Source: Anisus vortex
Lineage: Eukaryota; Mollusca; Gastropoda; Planorbidae
Assembly (NCBI GenBank): GCA_949126835.1
Contig: OX421500.1
Coordinates: forward strand, 14,416,681-14,480,680
Direction: 5' to 3'
Length of the DNA stretch: 64,000 bases
Position numbers and translations under genes: made by a program. A model generated the notes under the pieces. It saw only the letters and a program-made list of their open reading frames with translations, ran no database searches and had not been told where the DNA came from. Shown here piece after piece: positions 13,801 through 21,576 of the stretch; position 1 is the first letter of the stretch; the number at the start of each line of letters is the position of its first letter.

Positions 13801-16800
13801 GAAAGTGTTTTTGTCTTTATGTTTATCTGAGCATTGCAATAGGCTGTTATTGGGTTGTATTTCTGAATTAGAGTTTAAAATAAGCTGTTTACCTTAAAAA
13901 GAGTCTAAATAAACAATTTTACCTTGTAAATTTTTTGCTTAGCTTGCATCTTATTAATAACAAGCTACATTGCCCGGCGTTGCCAGGGTGAAAAATAAGG
14001 GACTGTATAAGCCTAATAATTATAAGATGCAGATACAAATTTTATAAACTACAATTAAAAGAAAGCTATCAATATAATTAAATTTTTTTTTTTTTTACTG
14101 AAGACTTTTAGGAAAGTAATTTAAAATAAATATTGTAAGAGGTTAAAAAATCGGCAAGTATTTTTATTTAAAAAAATCTAAATTGCCCGTATATTTGCAA
14201 TGTTATTTGTTTTTAAAAGTTAAAAAAAAAATTGTAGAAAAAAAAGGGTATAGTTTATCTGGAGAATCGAACCCGGGTCGCTCGCATATCAGTCTGCTAC
14301 GTTAACAACTGAGCTAAAGAAGACACATGTCTGATGTGAAAAATTATTAGACAGTATATAGGCCTAGGCCTAAATAGGTCATTGACACAAACACACGTGA
14401 TTTCAAATTGACCAATGGGATATCCGTATGGGGACAAACGGTCTCTTTTTGTATATATAGATAATAGAAATAATGGTCATTTTTAAAGAGCATCTATCCA
14501 TGCAATTATTGTGTTTGTTTATCTCCTTAAAGAAATTTTCTTATAATGTATTTCAGAGGCCGTAGTGGTCATGGAAAAGTATCACTAACAGCTACTAGAC
14601 AAACTCGACTGAAACCTTGCAGTGTCAACGACAACCTGCTAGACATGGTGTTTGAACCAAGAGAGGTAACTCTTCAATACAATAAAAAGAAAACAAAATA
14701 TGTTGTCCTTGATTATCTTGCCCTGATTTGTAAATTAAAAGGCATTTACAATGCTTTGTAATGATGTTTTCACAGGCCTGGACCGTTTCAGATCTGACAA
14801 GCAGGACCCCATTAGGAAATGAGTTTGATTTTTTGGGAGTTGTCATTCAAATAAAAACTTCTACAAGGTTAGTTTTATTGTTTTTAGCATAATGATTGCA
14901 TATTTTTGTTGGAAATTTCTTAATTTCTAATTTATATTTAAAAGAAAATTAAATTCAAGATAAATGTTGTGCCCTTTATACTTAAAAAAACAACTTGGCC
15001 ATTATAATTTAAAAAAATGAAGTTATGCCCTTTATACTTTTTAAAACCATAGTTCACTATTTAATGTAAGTTTTTAAAAGATGTAAACATTGCTATGTGG
15101 CTCATTTGTATTAAAACTCTCCATTGTATTGTCTGCCAGTTTGTCACAACCATCATTGCTGTATGCATCAGACAAGAACGGGGAGTTTCTTTGCATAAAA
15201 ATCTGGTCAGGAACTCAGGTGAGATGAAGACTAAATAACATTATATAATAACAAATTTGAGTCAATAGTTTTGTTGGAAGGTTATCTTTTACTTCAAGTA
15301 GCCCATGATTTCATTGGAAAACATGAATCAGGTTGTTAAATGGATTGCAAACACTATTTAAAGTAAAGTACCAGTCTGGCCAAACTGATCATTGGACAAA
15401 GACTATTTAAACATACAATTATTTCTTTTATAATTCCCAGCTTAAGCTTTTGATATGGCATACACAAGATAGTTTTATCTTTCCCGCACTGTGATGTCAC
15501 ATAAGGAAGAAATTTCCTTTTAAGTTTGGTATGAAAAAAACAACAACAAAAAGATAATTGGTTTAAAATCAGATAATATCTGTCAGTATGGCATATAAAT
15601 ATAAGGGCATTGTGTGGCCAGTGCATTGTCCAGCAGTCTTTACTCTTCCAAACTGGTGTCAGAGCTGGTTAAAGTAAAACTAAGAGAATAAAATGCCTAT
15701 CCAGGCTTTAAACCTGATGTCTTCGAACTGGCTATCTATTGCACTGAGGTCCATCATATCCTAGAATTATACAACATATGGGCTACATATCTAACACACA
15801 CACACACAAATGTTAGTCATAATTGAGTTCATGTTTGAATATTTACAGATGAACTCTTTGAAATGTGGCCAAATTTTTGTGGCCTACAATCTCAGCCTGA
15901 GCTCAGTGGCCCATGAACGGTCCAGCTTGGTCGTGGCGGAGGCCAGGTCCGACCTGACCACCACGACAACCAATGGTCACTCCAGCAGATACGCAGAAGC
16001 CTTCAGTGAAATGCAAGTTTTATGTAAGGTGAGATGAGAGATATTTATTTGGTCACTCTGTATCAAATCATCGCCATCAACCACACTTTGTTCATCATGC
16101 TTTTAACATAACACACTGTATCAAATCATCGCCATCAACCACACTTTGTTCATCATGCTTTTAACATAACACACTCACTGATGGGGAGTTCTCAACTCAC
16201 TGACTCTTGTTAACTGTATGGAAAAATATCATAAAAGTCATGTCATTTGCTTCACATTTTACATTGAGTTAAAGAGCTGAAAGAGTCATAAAGTGCCTGA
16301 TTAATAGCATGTGATAACAAACCTTAACAAAAAAATGTTCCTGATGTTTAGTCTATGTGAACTTAATTGTTGATTTTGTTTCTAGCACCCTGACTTTGTC
16401 AATAGCCTTAAATCTGAACTTGAGGTTTGCCTGGCATCTCATGGACACAAACCAGCTATGAAGTCAACGTCTTTGTCAAGATACGATGTAAGCTTTTTGT
16501 CTTAATCTCTGATATTGTAACGTTTTGTTGCATTTAAATATTTTTTTTTACATTCCCTAGTACCAATGAATGAATGTACAGTAATACCCAAAAAATCTTT
16601 CATACACTAATTTACATCTTTTTTTTTCCTTGGCGGCTAGCCCTTTAAGTTTAAAATTGTACAATACCCTACTGTAAGCAAAGAATATCGTGCCTTATCA
16701 TTCAGTGTCTCATAGAATAATGCATTCACAAAAGCTCAGGGTCTCAGAGACAATGAAGAGTCTGGTGCAATAAATTATATTTACTTAGAATTAATAAATA

Positions 16801-17617
16801 ATTACTTCACTTACACAATTAACAACAGTAATGTAGATTATATCATCATTTGTTTTAAATGAACATGGATGGGATGGTTTTTTAGGATATGTTTAGGGGT
16901 TAACATATGGCAATATGAATTGTTCAGCCATTCTTAGTAGTATGTCCTAAGTTAATGCATTAAAAACAATTACTTTTGTCTTGGAATTTGAACCTTTTGA
17001 AAAGTATCGGTTTTTATTGTAGTAATTAATTTTGTTGTCAACCTTTTTTTCTCCTTTTGAATTTAACAGTTTAATTTTAAACTTAGAATTTAGTGTTAGA
17101 GGATTGATTTAGTATTTTGAAATATTGGGTTAAAAATGGATGAAAATTCTGTATATCTATTGTCAAATACAAAATTTCTGTTCAATTTTTTTTATTTCAA
17201 AAGGCTGAAGATTTTCCAGTAGAGATAGTCGACAAAATCTTCAGTCCCATGAGTCAATGCCCAGGAAGCTCATTGAAATCCAGCGGGACTCCTACGAACA
17301 GCTCTAAGATGAACACAAGACAGGAAGACGAATGTAAAATTACTTTGCAGGACTACAGGGGAAGCGGCAGTAAATCTCCAGAGGCCATAGAAACGGGTTC
17401 GGTGAAAGGTCACTCAAAGCCCAGTGCTGAGGCTGCTTCCTTGGAACACATGGACAAAATTCATTGCGGCATCGCGGAAAAGCGTAAACAAGCGCTGAGA
17501 GACAAAATGGCTAAGCTCCTTTCCTACGACCAGCCTGCGCCCCTTCACCCATTACCTGTTGCAGGCTCACCTGCTTGTATTAAAGAATTCAAGTCACCTG
17601 TGAATAAGAAAACGTAA
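1106..17617 (+). CDS. BRCA2: BRCA2 orthologue, 3' part (18 exons, 1008 codons, 5' end outside window)
   Basis: BRCA2 loads RAD51 onto single-stranded DNA in homologous recombination; its C-terminal half binds DNA and DSS1. Eighteen exons with GT-AG borders join in one frame: 1106-1805, 3146-3321, 5147-5275, 5843-5914, 6839-6932, 7352-7510, 8257-8436, 8534-8681, 10384-10493, 11135-11245, 11826-11901, 13448-13544, 14557-14665, 14776-14867, 15140-15218, 15849-16028, 16386-16487, 17204-17617. In order they give a disordered basic stretch, helical domain ([24 protein letters not shown]), OB1 (VTDGWYSIKAQLDD; GAELVGG), OB2 with the whole coiled-coil tower insertion, OB3 and a tail. Every domain aligns in order with vertebrate BRCA2 and no exon has a frameshift or internal stop, so the gene looks functional. 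BRC repeats and the PALB2-binding region must lie upstream. Confidence 0.95.
2145..2965. mobile_element. piggyBac-like MITE in BRCA2 intron
   Basis: The left end TTAACTCATTCTGTGCC is matched in reverse complement by the right end TGAACTCATTCCGTGCC, giving 15 of 17 paired bases. The left border has TTAA, the piggyBac target; the right one has mutated to TTCA. The inside is AT-rich with no coding frame, so the element is non-autonomous and old. Confidence 0.6.
3146..3321 (+). CDS. BRCA2: BRCA2 exon: helical domain, first half
   Basis: Encodes LISLGVSAS then FRFDLRRYYP, DGALLVPDRCGYAG and VEEFYR, matching the vertebrate YGVS, FQFHTEDYFG, GGWLIPSNDGKAGKEEFYR series. It starts in phase 0 and ends two bases into an Arg codon (AG|gtgaga). 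Confidence 0.95.
3600..5090. repeat. Diverged tandem repeat of about 40 bp, split by a MITE
   Basis: Units like TATTTCTGTTTTGCCAAAAA followed by ACTTTATAATTT recur at about 3660-3840 and 4785-5090. The array is interrupted at 3841-4769 by an unrelated element with terminal inverted repeats. Confidence 0.5.
3841..4769. mobile_element. MITE with about 35-bp inverted repeats
   Basis: The left end TGTGACCCGTACTCACGAAA is matched by the reverse complement of the right end TGTGACCCATTTCCACAAAA, and the pairing carries on through GGAGACATAAGT versus GAAGACAAAAGT. No transposase frame is present. The superfamily is not clear because the target duplication is too short to read. Confidence 0.55.
5147..5275 (+). 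CDS. BRCA2: BRCA2 exon: helical domain, WIVWKLAA core
   Basis: Encodes VDPGLVDELWLGNHYRW then IVWKLAAYEVSLPHHFAGR. The NHYRWIxWKLAA block is one of the most conserved in BRCA2 and lies in the part of the helical domain that contacts DSS1. It enters with one base and leaves with two bases of split Arg codons. Confidence 0.96.
5356..5673 (+). other. Unexplained open frame inside a BRCA2 intron
   Basis: A 105-codon frame fills most of the 567-bp intron between two helical-domain exons and is richer in GC than the rest of the intron. It resembles no BRCA2 segment, and adding it would interrupt a well-conserved domain. It could be a transposon piece; I do not recognise the product. Confidence 0.2.
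5843..5914 (+). CDS. BRCA2: BRCA2 exon: helical domain, LQLKYRYD
   Basis: A 72-base exon encoding [20 protein letters not shown], matching human [20 protein letters not shown]. Both borders split Arg codons in the same way as the exons beside it. Confidence 0.95.
6839..6932 (+). CDS. BRCA2: BRCA2 exon: end of helical domain, start of OB1
   Basis: Encodes SALKKVIERDETPSKRMVLC then VASVVHTSDGQ, matching human [24 protein letters not shown]. The donor CAG|gtaaga is directly followed by a minisatellite of donor-like units. Confidence 0.95.
6933..7150. repeat. Minisatellite starting at a BRCA2 splice donor
   Basis: About 18 copies of a 12-bp unit near GTTAAGTCTTGT begin at the donor gtaagacttgtg. 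Open frames on both strands here (NTRLNTSLN-type and LVLSLVL-type) are products of the repeat, not genes. Confidence 0.85.
7352..7510 (+). CDS. BRCA2: BRCA2 exon: OB1 fold
   Basis: Encodes VEVTDGWYSIKAQLDDRLAD and GDKLVTSGAELVGGQEACSP, matching human IELTDGWYAVKAQLDPPL and [20 protein letters not shown]. Fifty-three codons, phase 0 at both ends. Confidence 0.96.
7590..8105 (+). mobile_element. tRNA-derived SINE copy, interrupted by a hAT MITE
   Basis: The B-box GGTTCGAATCTTGG and the SINE body (CTCTGATGGGTAACTGATTT, then GTGCTGGCCACACCATC) match the copies at 11284 and 47140. The A-box half is missing. The hAT MITE at 7722-8088 sits in its 3' part. Confidence 0.7.
7722..8088. mobile_element. 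hAT MITE, 367 bp, with 8-bp target duplication
   Basis: The ends are CATGGGTCAGGAACC and, in reverse complement on the right, CAGGGGTCGGGAACC. The flanks CCCTATAT and CCCTAGAT form an 8-bp target duplication, the hAT hallmark. There is no coding frame. The inside (GAGAGAGCCATGGATACC; GAGCCACATCTGGCTCGCGA) looks like hAT elements I recall from vertebrate genomes. Confidence 0.85.
8257..8436 (+). CDS. BRCA2: BRCA2 exon: OB1 fold, second half
   Basis: Encodes LKLHGNSTRPAPWHSRLGF and GGGHLGCVDVVISKIYPV, matching human [20 protein letters not shown] and GGNVGCVDVIIQRAYPI. Sixty codons, phase 0 at both ends; the donor is ATG|gtcagt. Confidence 0.96.
8534..8681 (+). CDS. BRCA2: BRCA2 exon: OB2 start and ascending tower helix
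   Basis: Encodes YMEKLKEGGCVFRTAEEEDK and a charged helical stretch, matching human [24 protein letters not shown]. This is where the long tower helices leave OB2. Ends in phase 1 with AAAG|gtcagc. Confidence 0.93.
8768..9809. mobile_element. piggyBac-like MITE, 1042 bp, perfect ends
   Basis: TTAACCCACGAACTGTGG at the left is the exact reverse complement of CCACAGTTCGTGGGTTAA at the right: a perfect 14-bp inverted repeat with a TTAA on each side. Near the left end, CGGCCGATTAAATCGG occurs twice. No transposase frame. It lies in the BRCA2 intron inside the tower-coding part, and its perfect ends suggest recent movement. Confidence 0.85.
9925..10360 (+). mobile_element. CR1/L2-like LINE 3' end
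   Basis: The frame gives RSFSISGPKVWNLLPIQLRQ followed by a Lys-rich tail and stop, the usual C-terminus of CR1/L2/Jockey reverse transcriptases. The 3' UTR has GAGCTCTGAGCTTT and CAACGCTATACAAATATT, like the 3' end at 60130-60200. Truncated at 5'. Confidence 0.75.
10384..10493 (+). CDS. BRCA2: BRCA2 exon: tower tip (three-helix bundle)
   Basis: Encodes RRNLKKFSKKDVEKLWDGHE and IAEALDIALNPEEVQ, matching human [28 protein letters not shown] at the tower tip. The acceptor follows a run of A and is weak, but the frame and the homology both need it. Confidence 0.9.
10610..10850. mobile_element. Pogo/Tigger-like element end
   Basis: CAGTGAACCCTCGTTTATCA followed by CGGTAGATAGGTTCCGAGAC and GCGATAACTGAAAATCCGC is typical of terminal sequences of Tigger/pogo-type Tc1-mariner MITEs. 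A matching right end was not found with confidence. Confidence 0.45.
11135..11245 (+). CDS. BRCA2: BRCA2 exon: descending tower helix
   Basis: Encodes LSESQLNRLMEHRQRETDRY and QEEIKKRLADAMAET, matching human [36 protein letters not shown]. Thirty-seven codons, phase 0 at both ends. Confidence 0.94.
11284..11550 (+). mobile_element. tRNA-derived SINE, near full length
   Basis: The head has an A-box (GGTGGCCGAGCGGC) and a B-box (GGTTCGAATCC), as in a class II (Leu/Ser-like) tRNA. The body continues CTCTGATGGATACCTGACCT, then GTAAAGTAAAGGCGGC and CACCTAGTATGCCGTGG. It is shared with copies at 7590, 36345 and 47140, which makes this a SINE rather than a tRNA gene. Confidence 0.85.
11826..11901 (+). 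CDS. BRCA2: BRCA2 exon: return into OB2
   Basis: Encodes EVRNVAPVLKVKVSGLSAID, matching human SRDVTTVWKLRIVSYS. The acceptor TTTGAAG follows a T-rich tract; the donor is TCA|gtaagt, phase 1. Confidence 0.9.
12271..12565. repeat. 20-bp minisatellite, about 15 copies, in a BRCA2 intron
   Basis: The unit TTAGGTGGGTGTGTCTTCTG is repeated with almost no change except scattered G-to-A in GGTGG. The low divergence suggests recent expansion. Confidence 0.95.
13448..13544 (+). CDS. BRCA2: BRCA2 exon: OB2 fold
   Basis: Encodes VTVWRPGPEWTSIEEGQRYK and LYNMPVSNIR, matching human [29 protein letters not shown]. Enters with two bases and leaves with two bases of split codons. Confidence 0.95.
13605..13810 (-). 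mobile_element. LINE 3' terminal fragment
   Basis: Related to 37205-37425, 39215-39545 (opposite strand) and 45270-45475. On the minus strand the family encodes a reverse transcriptase tail (SYKYSFFP) followed by a short 3' UTR. Non-functional. Confidence 0.6.
13961..14461 (-). mobile_element. Helitron-like element, family A
   Basis: Read on the minus strand it starts TCTATATATAC and ends with the hairpin CCGGC-AAC-GCCGG-type stem near GGCAACGCCGGGCAATGT followed by AGCTTGT. A 3' hairpin just before a short fixed end and an A/T insertion site are Helitron traits. A tRNA-like stretch (TCGAACCCGGGTCGC...GAGCTAA, 14269-14318) is embedded. No Rep/helicase gene. Other copies: 24492, 40909, 48032, 60286. 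Confidence 0.55.
14557..14665 (+). CDS. BRCA2: BRCA2 exon: OB2 fold end
   Basis: Encodes GKVSLTATRQTRLKPCSVND and LLDMVFEPRE, matching human [31 protein letters not shown]. Ends in phase 0 at GAG|gtaact. Confidence 0.95.
14776..14867 (+). CDS. BRCA2: BRCA2 exon: OB3 fold start
   Basis: Encodes LTSRTPLGNEFDFLGVVIQI KTSTR (split here by a space), matching human [22 protein letters not shown] at the start of OB3. Confidence 0.92.
15140..15218 (+). CDS. BRCA2: BRCA2 exon: OB3 fold middle
   Basis: Encodes LLYASDKNGEFLCIKIWSGT, matching human [20 protein letters not shown]. One base in; phase 0 out (CAG|gtgaga). Confidence 0.93.
15849..16028 (+). CDS. BRCA2: BRCA2 exon: OB3 fold, C-terminal half
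   Basis: Encodes CGQIFVAYNLSLSSVAHERS, a Thr-rich loop, then YAEAFSEMQVLCK, matching human HMLIAASNLQWRPES and HFQETFNKMKN. The ATG at the exon start is internal: it sits right after the TTTACAG acceptor and continues the frame from the previous exon. Confidence 0.93.
16058..16173. repeat. Perfect 58-bp tandem duplication
   Basis: Two copies of a 58-bp unit starting CTGTATCAAATCATCGCCAT stand head to tail with no visible differences, in the intron after the BRCA2 OB3 exon. This is a recent duplication. Confidence 0.9.
16386..16487 (+). CDS. BRCA2: BRCA2 exon: end of OB3
   Basis: Encodes HPDFVNSLKSELEVCLASHG, matching the human segment that ends in ENKLMHILHANDPK. Thirty-four codons, phase 0, donor GAT|gtaagc. 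Confidence 0.9.
17204..17617 (+). CDS. BRCA2: BRCA2 terminal exon: C-terminal tail
   Basis: The last exon reads to TAA at 17615-17617. It is Ser- and Lys-rich, then gives DKMAKLLSYDQPAPLHPLPV and CIKEFKSPVNKKT. These resemble human [30 protein letters not shown] just before the C-terminal RAD51-binding region. The tail is far shorter than in vertebrates. The SPVNKK at its end fits a CDK-type S-P-x-x-K site, as in the human C-terminal RAD51 site, but that parallel is inference. Confidence 0.88.
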   Translation, partial: AEDFPVEIVDKIFSPMSQCPGSSLKSSGTPTNSSKMNTRQEDECKITLQDYRGSGSKSPEAIETGSVKGHSKPSAEAASLEHMDKIHCGIAEKRKQALRDKMAKLLSYDQPAPLHPLPVAGSPACIKEFKSPVNKKT

Positions 17618-17685
17618 AATCTACCTTTTTTTTTCATTTGTAGAATAAGATTCCGGTGTCGATTCCTTTGTCGCAAATGTGGGAG

Positions 17686-17691
17686 AATAAA
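17686..17691 (+). terminator. Candidate BRCA2 poly(A) signal
   Basis: AATAAA lies 69 bases after the BRCA2 stop codon. Other AATAAA hexamers occur at 18318 and 18403; if those are used, the 28-bp minisatellite at 17731-18120 falls within the 3' UTR. Confidence 0.45.
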
Positions 17692-17730
17692 AGAGAGAAA
17701 ACTGGGTTAGAAATAATTGGAGTGAAGAAA

Positions 17731-18120
17731 GTAGATACAGGTTCGCCTAAGGTGGAAAGTGGATACAGGTCCGCCTAAGGTGGAAAGTGGATACAGGTCC
17801 GCCTAAGGTGGAAAGTGGATACAGGTTCGCCTAAGGTGGAAAGTGGATACAGTTCCGTCTAAGGTGGAAAGTGGATACAGGTCGGCCTAAGGTGGAAAGT
17901 GGATACAGGTCGGCCTAAGGTGGAAAGTGGATACGGGTCCGCCTAAGGTGGAAAGTGGATACAGGTCCGCCTAAGGGGGAAAGTGGATACAGGTCCGCCT
18001 AAGGTGGAAAGTGGATACAGGTTCGCCTAAGGTGGAAAGTGGATACAGGTCCGCCTAAGGTGGAAAGTGAATACAGGTCCGCCTAAGGTGGAAAGTGAAT
18101 ACAGGTCCGCCTAAGGTGGA
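17731..18120. repeat. 28-bp minisatellite, about 14 copies
   Basis: The unit contains GTGGATACAGGTCCGCCTAA followed by GGTGGAAA. It starts 114 bases after the BRCA2 stop codon and may be transcribed in the 3' UTR, depending on the poly(A) site used. Confidence 0.95.
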
Positions 18121-18785
18121 CTTACTTTGACTTACTAAGGATGAGAATTTGCATTAACCTTTTGTGAAAGTATTAGAATTTTGAACTGTTTTTTTTTTAT
18201 GCTAAATGGGTGACAGCTGCAACATTTTCTAACCTTTGTACTGCACAGAATTGTTTATCTTGTTGAGGTCATAGGTCATACAATTCAATGACAGAAATCT
18301 ATTGTAAAATTGTATGAAATAAATGAGTTAAAAAAACTAACCCCTTTCATTTACTTTGTTTTTCCTACAATTATTTTATAATTTGATTTGTAAATTGAAA
18401 TTAATAAAACAGCCAGGGGGCTTTCTAACATGCGTGTGTGTAGGTATTTGACATTTTTTTTATTAAAGTATTATTAATGCATCAATATCAATGTAATTAG
18501 CGAGGTTACTAGACAAAAATACATTTTGAAAGTTGTCTATGATGCGGTGCCATTTTTTGTTTGTTTTCTTTTTCATTGTTTAATTACATTGCCTATTCCG
18601 AACTAGAATTTAATTATTTAAGTTCAATTGTCATTGCTATGACATGGACAGCATCATTCAGGATCTCATCTTGTCTTTAGATTAGATATATTTTTTTAAC
18701 ACCGTTTAAAAATTCTGCTCTTAAGTCCACTTCCTCAAATGTATCTTAAAAGTTTTACATACATATAATATATAAGCTTATATGT
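18121..18785. other. AT-rich intergenic sequence
   Basis: No gene or clear repeat is seen apart from two AATAAA hexamers (18318, 18403) that may serve BRCA2. Confidence 0.5.
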
Positions 18786-18789
18786 TAAA

Positions 18790-18990
18790 TGTACAAGTAT
18801 AAAGCGACTAGAACAAAATGCACCATAGCGCTAGCCGTTTAATAATAATAATAACATCTGCACCAAAGTACACAACTCTAGTATTTCTAGGTGTATGATG
18901 ATATTATCTTAAAAGTTTTACAGACGTTCCTTCCAGATAAAAGATTATAACATCCACTAGGCCCCAAAATTCCCGCAAGGCGGCAGGGAT
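18790..18990. repeat. Dispersed LINE-associated repeat
   Basis: GCGACTAGAACAAAATGCAC, an (AAT)n stretch, then CACAACTCTAGTATTTCTAG and GATAAAAGATTATAACATCC are repeated at 20998-21215 and, inverted, at 44150-44290. The position after LINE pieces suggests a LINE 3' region. Confidence 0.65.
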
Positions 18991-19175
18991 CGGTCGTCGG
19001 TATGGATAGAGCCCACGGCAGTTGATAGTCCAGTGAACTAACTGCAGGTCCAGCCAGCCATTTATGATGAGAAAGACTTTAAGCTAACCATGGTGTAAAA
19101 GGAAGGAGAAAGTCCTGTTGAGACCTGCCAATCACTAAGTAAAAAACTTTAAATTTTTGCCACATTCTTAAAATA

Positions 19176-20195
19176 TATGACAGAGCTGAAAAGTTTAACT
19201 TGTTTGACAGAGCTGAAAAGTTTAAGTTGTATGAGCTGAAAAGTTTAAGTTGTATAACAGAGCTGAAAAGTTTAAGTTGTATAACAACTGAAAAGTTTAA
19301 GTTGTATAACAACTGAAAAGTTTAAGTTGTATGACAGAGCTGAAAAGTTTAAGTTGTTTGACAGAGCTGAAAAGTTTAAGTTGTATAACAACTGAAAAGT
19401 TTAAGTTGTTTGACAGAGCTGAAAAGTTTAAGTTGTATGACAGAGCTGAAAAAGTTTAAGTTGTTTGACAGAGCTGAAAAGTTTAAGTTGTATAACAACT
19501 GAAAAGTTTAAGTTGTTTGACATAGCTGAAAAGTTTAAGTTGTATAACAACTGAAAAGTTTAAGTTGTTTGACAGAGCTGAAAAGTTTAAATTGTATAAC
19601 AACTGAAAAGTTTAAGTTGTATAACAACTGAAAAGTTTAAGTTGTATGACAGAGCTGAAAAGTTTAAGTTGTATAACAACTGAAAAGTTTAAGTTGTTTG
19701 ACAGAGCTGAAAAGTTTAAGTTTTTTGACAGAGCTGAAAAGTTGTATAACAACTGAAAAGTTTAAGTTGTTTGACAGAGCTGAAAAGTTTAAGTTGTATA
19801 ACAACTGAAAAGTTTAAGTTGTATGACAGAGCTGAAAAGTTTAAGTTGTATGACAGAGCTGAAAAGTTTAAGTTGTTTGACAGAGCTGAAAAGTTTAAGT
19901 TGTATAACAACTGAAAAGTTTAAGTTGTTTGACAGAGCTGAAAAGTTTAAGTTGTATAACAACTGAAAAGTTTAAGTTGTTTGACAGAGCTGAAAAGTTT
20001 AAGTTGTATGACAGAGCTGAAAAGTTTAAGTTGTATAACAACTGAAAAGTTTAAGTTGTTTGACAGAGCTGAAAAGTTTAAGTTGTATGACAGAGCTGAA
20101 AAGTTTAAGTTGTATGACAGAGCTGAAAAGTTTAAGTTGTATGACAGAGCTGAAAAGTTTAAGTTGTATGACAGAGCTGAAAAGTTTAAGCTGTA
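19176..20195. repeat. Large minisatellite of two interleaved unit types (27 and 25 bp)
   Basis: Nearly 40 units of two kinds share GCTGAAAAGTTTAAGTTGT or ACTGAAAAGTTTAAGTTGT and end in either TTGACAGA/ATGACAGA or ATAACA. The 27-bp unit keeps frame and gives artificial open frames (FKLYDRAEK repeats); the 25-bp unit breaks them. Not coding. Confidence 0.95.
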
Positions 20196-20238
20196 TGCTG
20201 TTATCTTAAAAATTATGGTGGATCTAAATATAACAAGC

Positions 20239-20592
20239 TAAATATTTTTTATTTTATTTTTTAAAAGACTAAATGATCTACAACGTATAACTTTATAATG
20301 ACCAAACTGTAAAAAGTATTTGAAAATTATATAAATATTATATGACTAAAAAATTATATGCACATTTTTTAAACATTACATTAACTACCCAGTTGGTATG
20401 ATTACCTACTACGTATCAATTCCATTTAAAGATAATCGTCTTGTCTGAGTGTGGTTGCGGGTAACAAACAAAGAATACCTCAATTAAACTGAGAACAAAA
20501 TATAATCTATCAGTTTCTAGATCTTTATCTTGATAAACCAAATGATAATTTGTACAAAATAGTTACCATAAATATGAAAGTTTGATAATAAA
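20239..20592. repeat. Direct duplication, left copy
   Basis: About 350 bp, with TTAAAAGACTAAATGATCTA, CATTAACTACCCAGTTGG and AGTTTCTAGATCTTTATC, is repeated in the same orientation at 21577-21932. A LINE fragment lies between the copies. The inside does not fit an LTR retrotransposon. Confidence 0.8.
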
Positions 20593-20998
20593 ATTTTGAA
20601 ATATGGAGTGCCCCAAGGATCTGTTCTAGGACCAGTGATGTTTGCTATGTACGTGTATCCACTCGGCCAGGTCATCAAACGGTTCGATATTTCGTATCAC
20701 TTTTACGCCGATGACATGCAACTATACGATCATGCGGTCCCTCTTGATGCCCCTCGTCTCGCTGCAAAGGTCAGTTGTGCGATCGCCAATGTCTATTCGT
20801 GGTCGGAGAGAAACGGGCTTAAAATGAATGAGGAAAAAACAGAGATAATATGAATTGGAACCAAGAGAAATTTGGCCGAATTCACTGGTCCAGTATCTAT
20901 CACCGTGATAAACTGCCAGGTGCCTTTTGTTAAAGTCTGAATCTTGGTGTTTTATTGGATGCCACGCTTTCGACCATCATATATCTCATCTGTGCAGA
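20593..20998 (+). mobile_element. CR1/L2-like reverse transcriptase fragment
   Basis: The frame from 20596 encodes YGVPQGSVLGPVMFAMYVYP, then FYADDMQLYD with the catalytic Y-A-D-D, and WSERNGLKMNEEKTEII. A stop ends it at 20853; the following bases still read as RT (EFTGPVSITVINCQVPF) with frame breaks up to about 20998. Truncated, inactive. Confidence 0.85.
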
Positions 20999-21215
20999 GG
21001 CGACTAGAACAAAATGCACCATGGCGCTAGCCATTTAATAATGATAATAAAAAAACATCTGCACCAAAGTGCACAACTCTAGTAATTCTGGGTGTATGAT
21101 GATCTTATATATTACAGACGCTCCTTCTATTACTGATATTATCTTAGAAGTTTTACAGACGTTCCTTCTAGATAAAAGATTATAACATCCACTAGGCCCC
21201 AAGATTCCTGCAGGG
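20998..21215. repeat. Second copy of the LINE-associated repeat
   Basis: Matches 18790-18990 through the same landmarks (GCGACTAGAACAAAATGCAC; CACAACTCTAGTAATTCTGG). Confidence 0.65.
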
Positions 21216-21576
21216 CGGCAATTAATAAAATAAATATAAGATATTTCTGAATAACATTACATTATGCAATTGTTGTAATTATTAATGTTTAATTAAAAGA
21301 TAAACTCCTTAACGTTAGGCCTAAATGGACAAACATTTAATGCAGGAAATGTTTATTTAGCCTACAACTGTTTACCGTAAATTAATTTTATACCTCTAAT
21401 AATTAAATCTTGTAATGAATACCTTAATGCTGGATTTATATAACGAAACATATTTATTTTTTATAATATTACAAACAAAACTTGTTTGGCATCCCTATTA
21501 AATCAAATTTAGAAACTTTGTTTTTATTAAAGGGAGACAATTAACCTATATTTTTTGCGCTAATATTTCTAATATT

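Noticed and set aside
19716..20241. Frames reading FKLYDRAEK or LSYNLNFSA repeats
   Set aside because: Produced by the 27-bp minisatellite unit, which is a multiple of three; no start context, splice sites or conservation.
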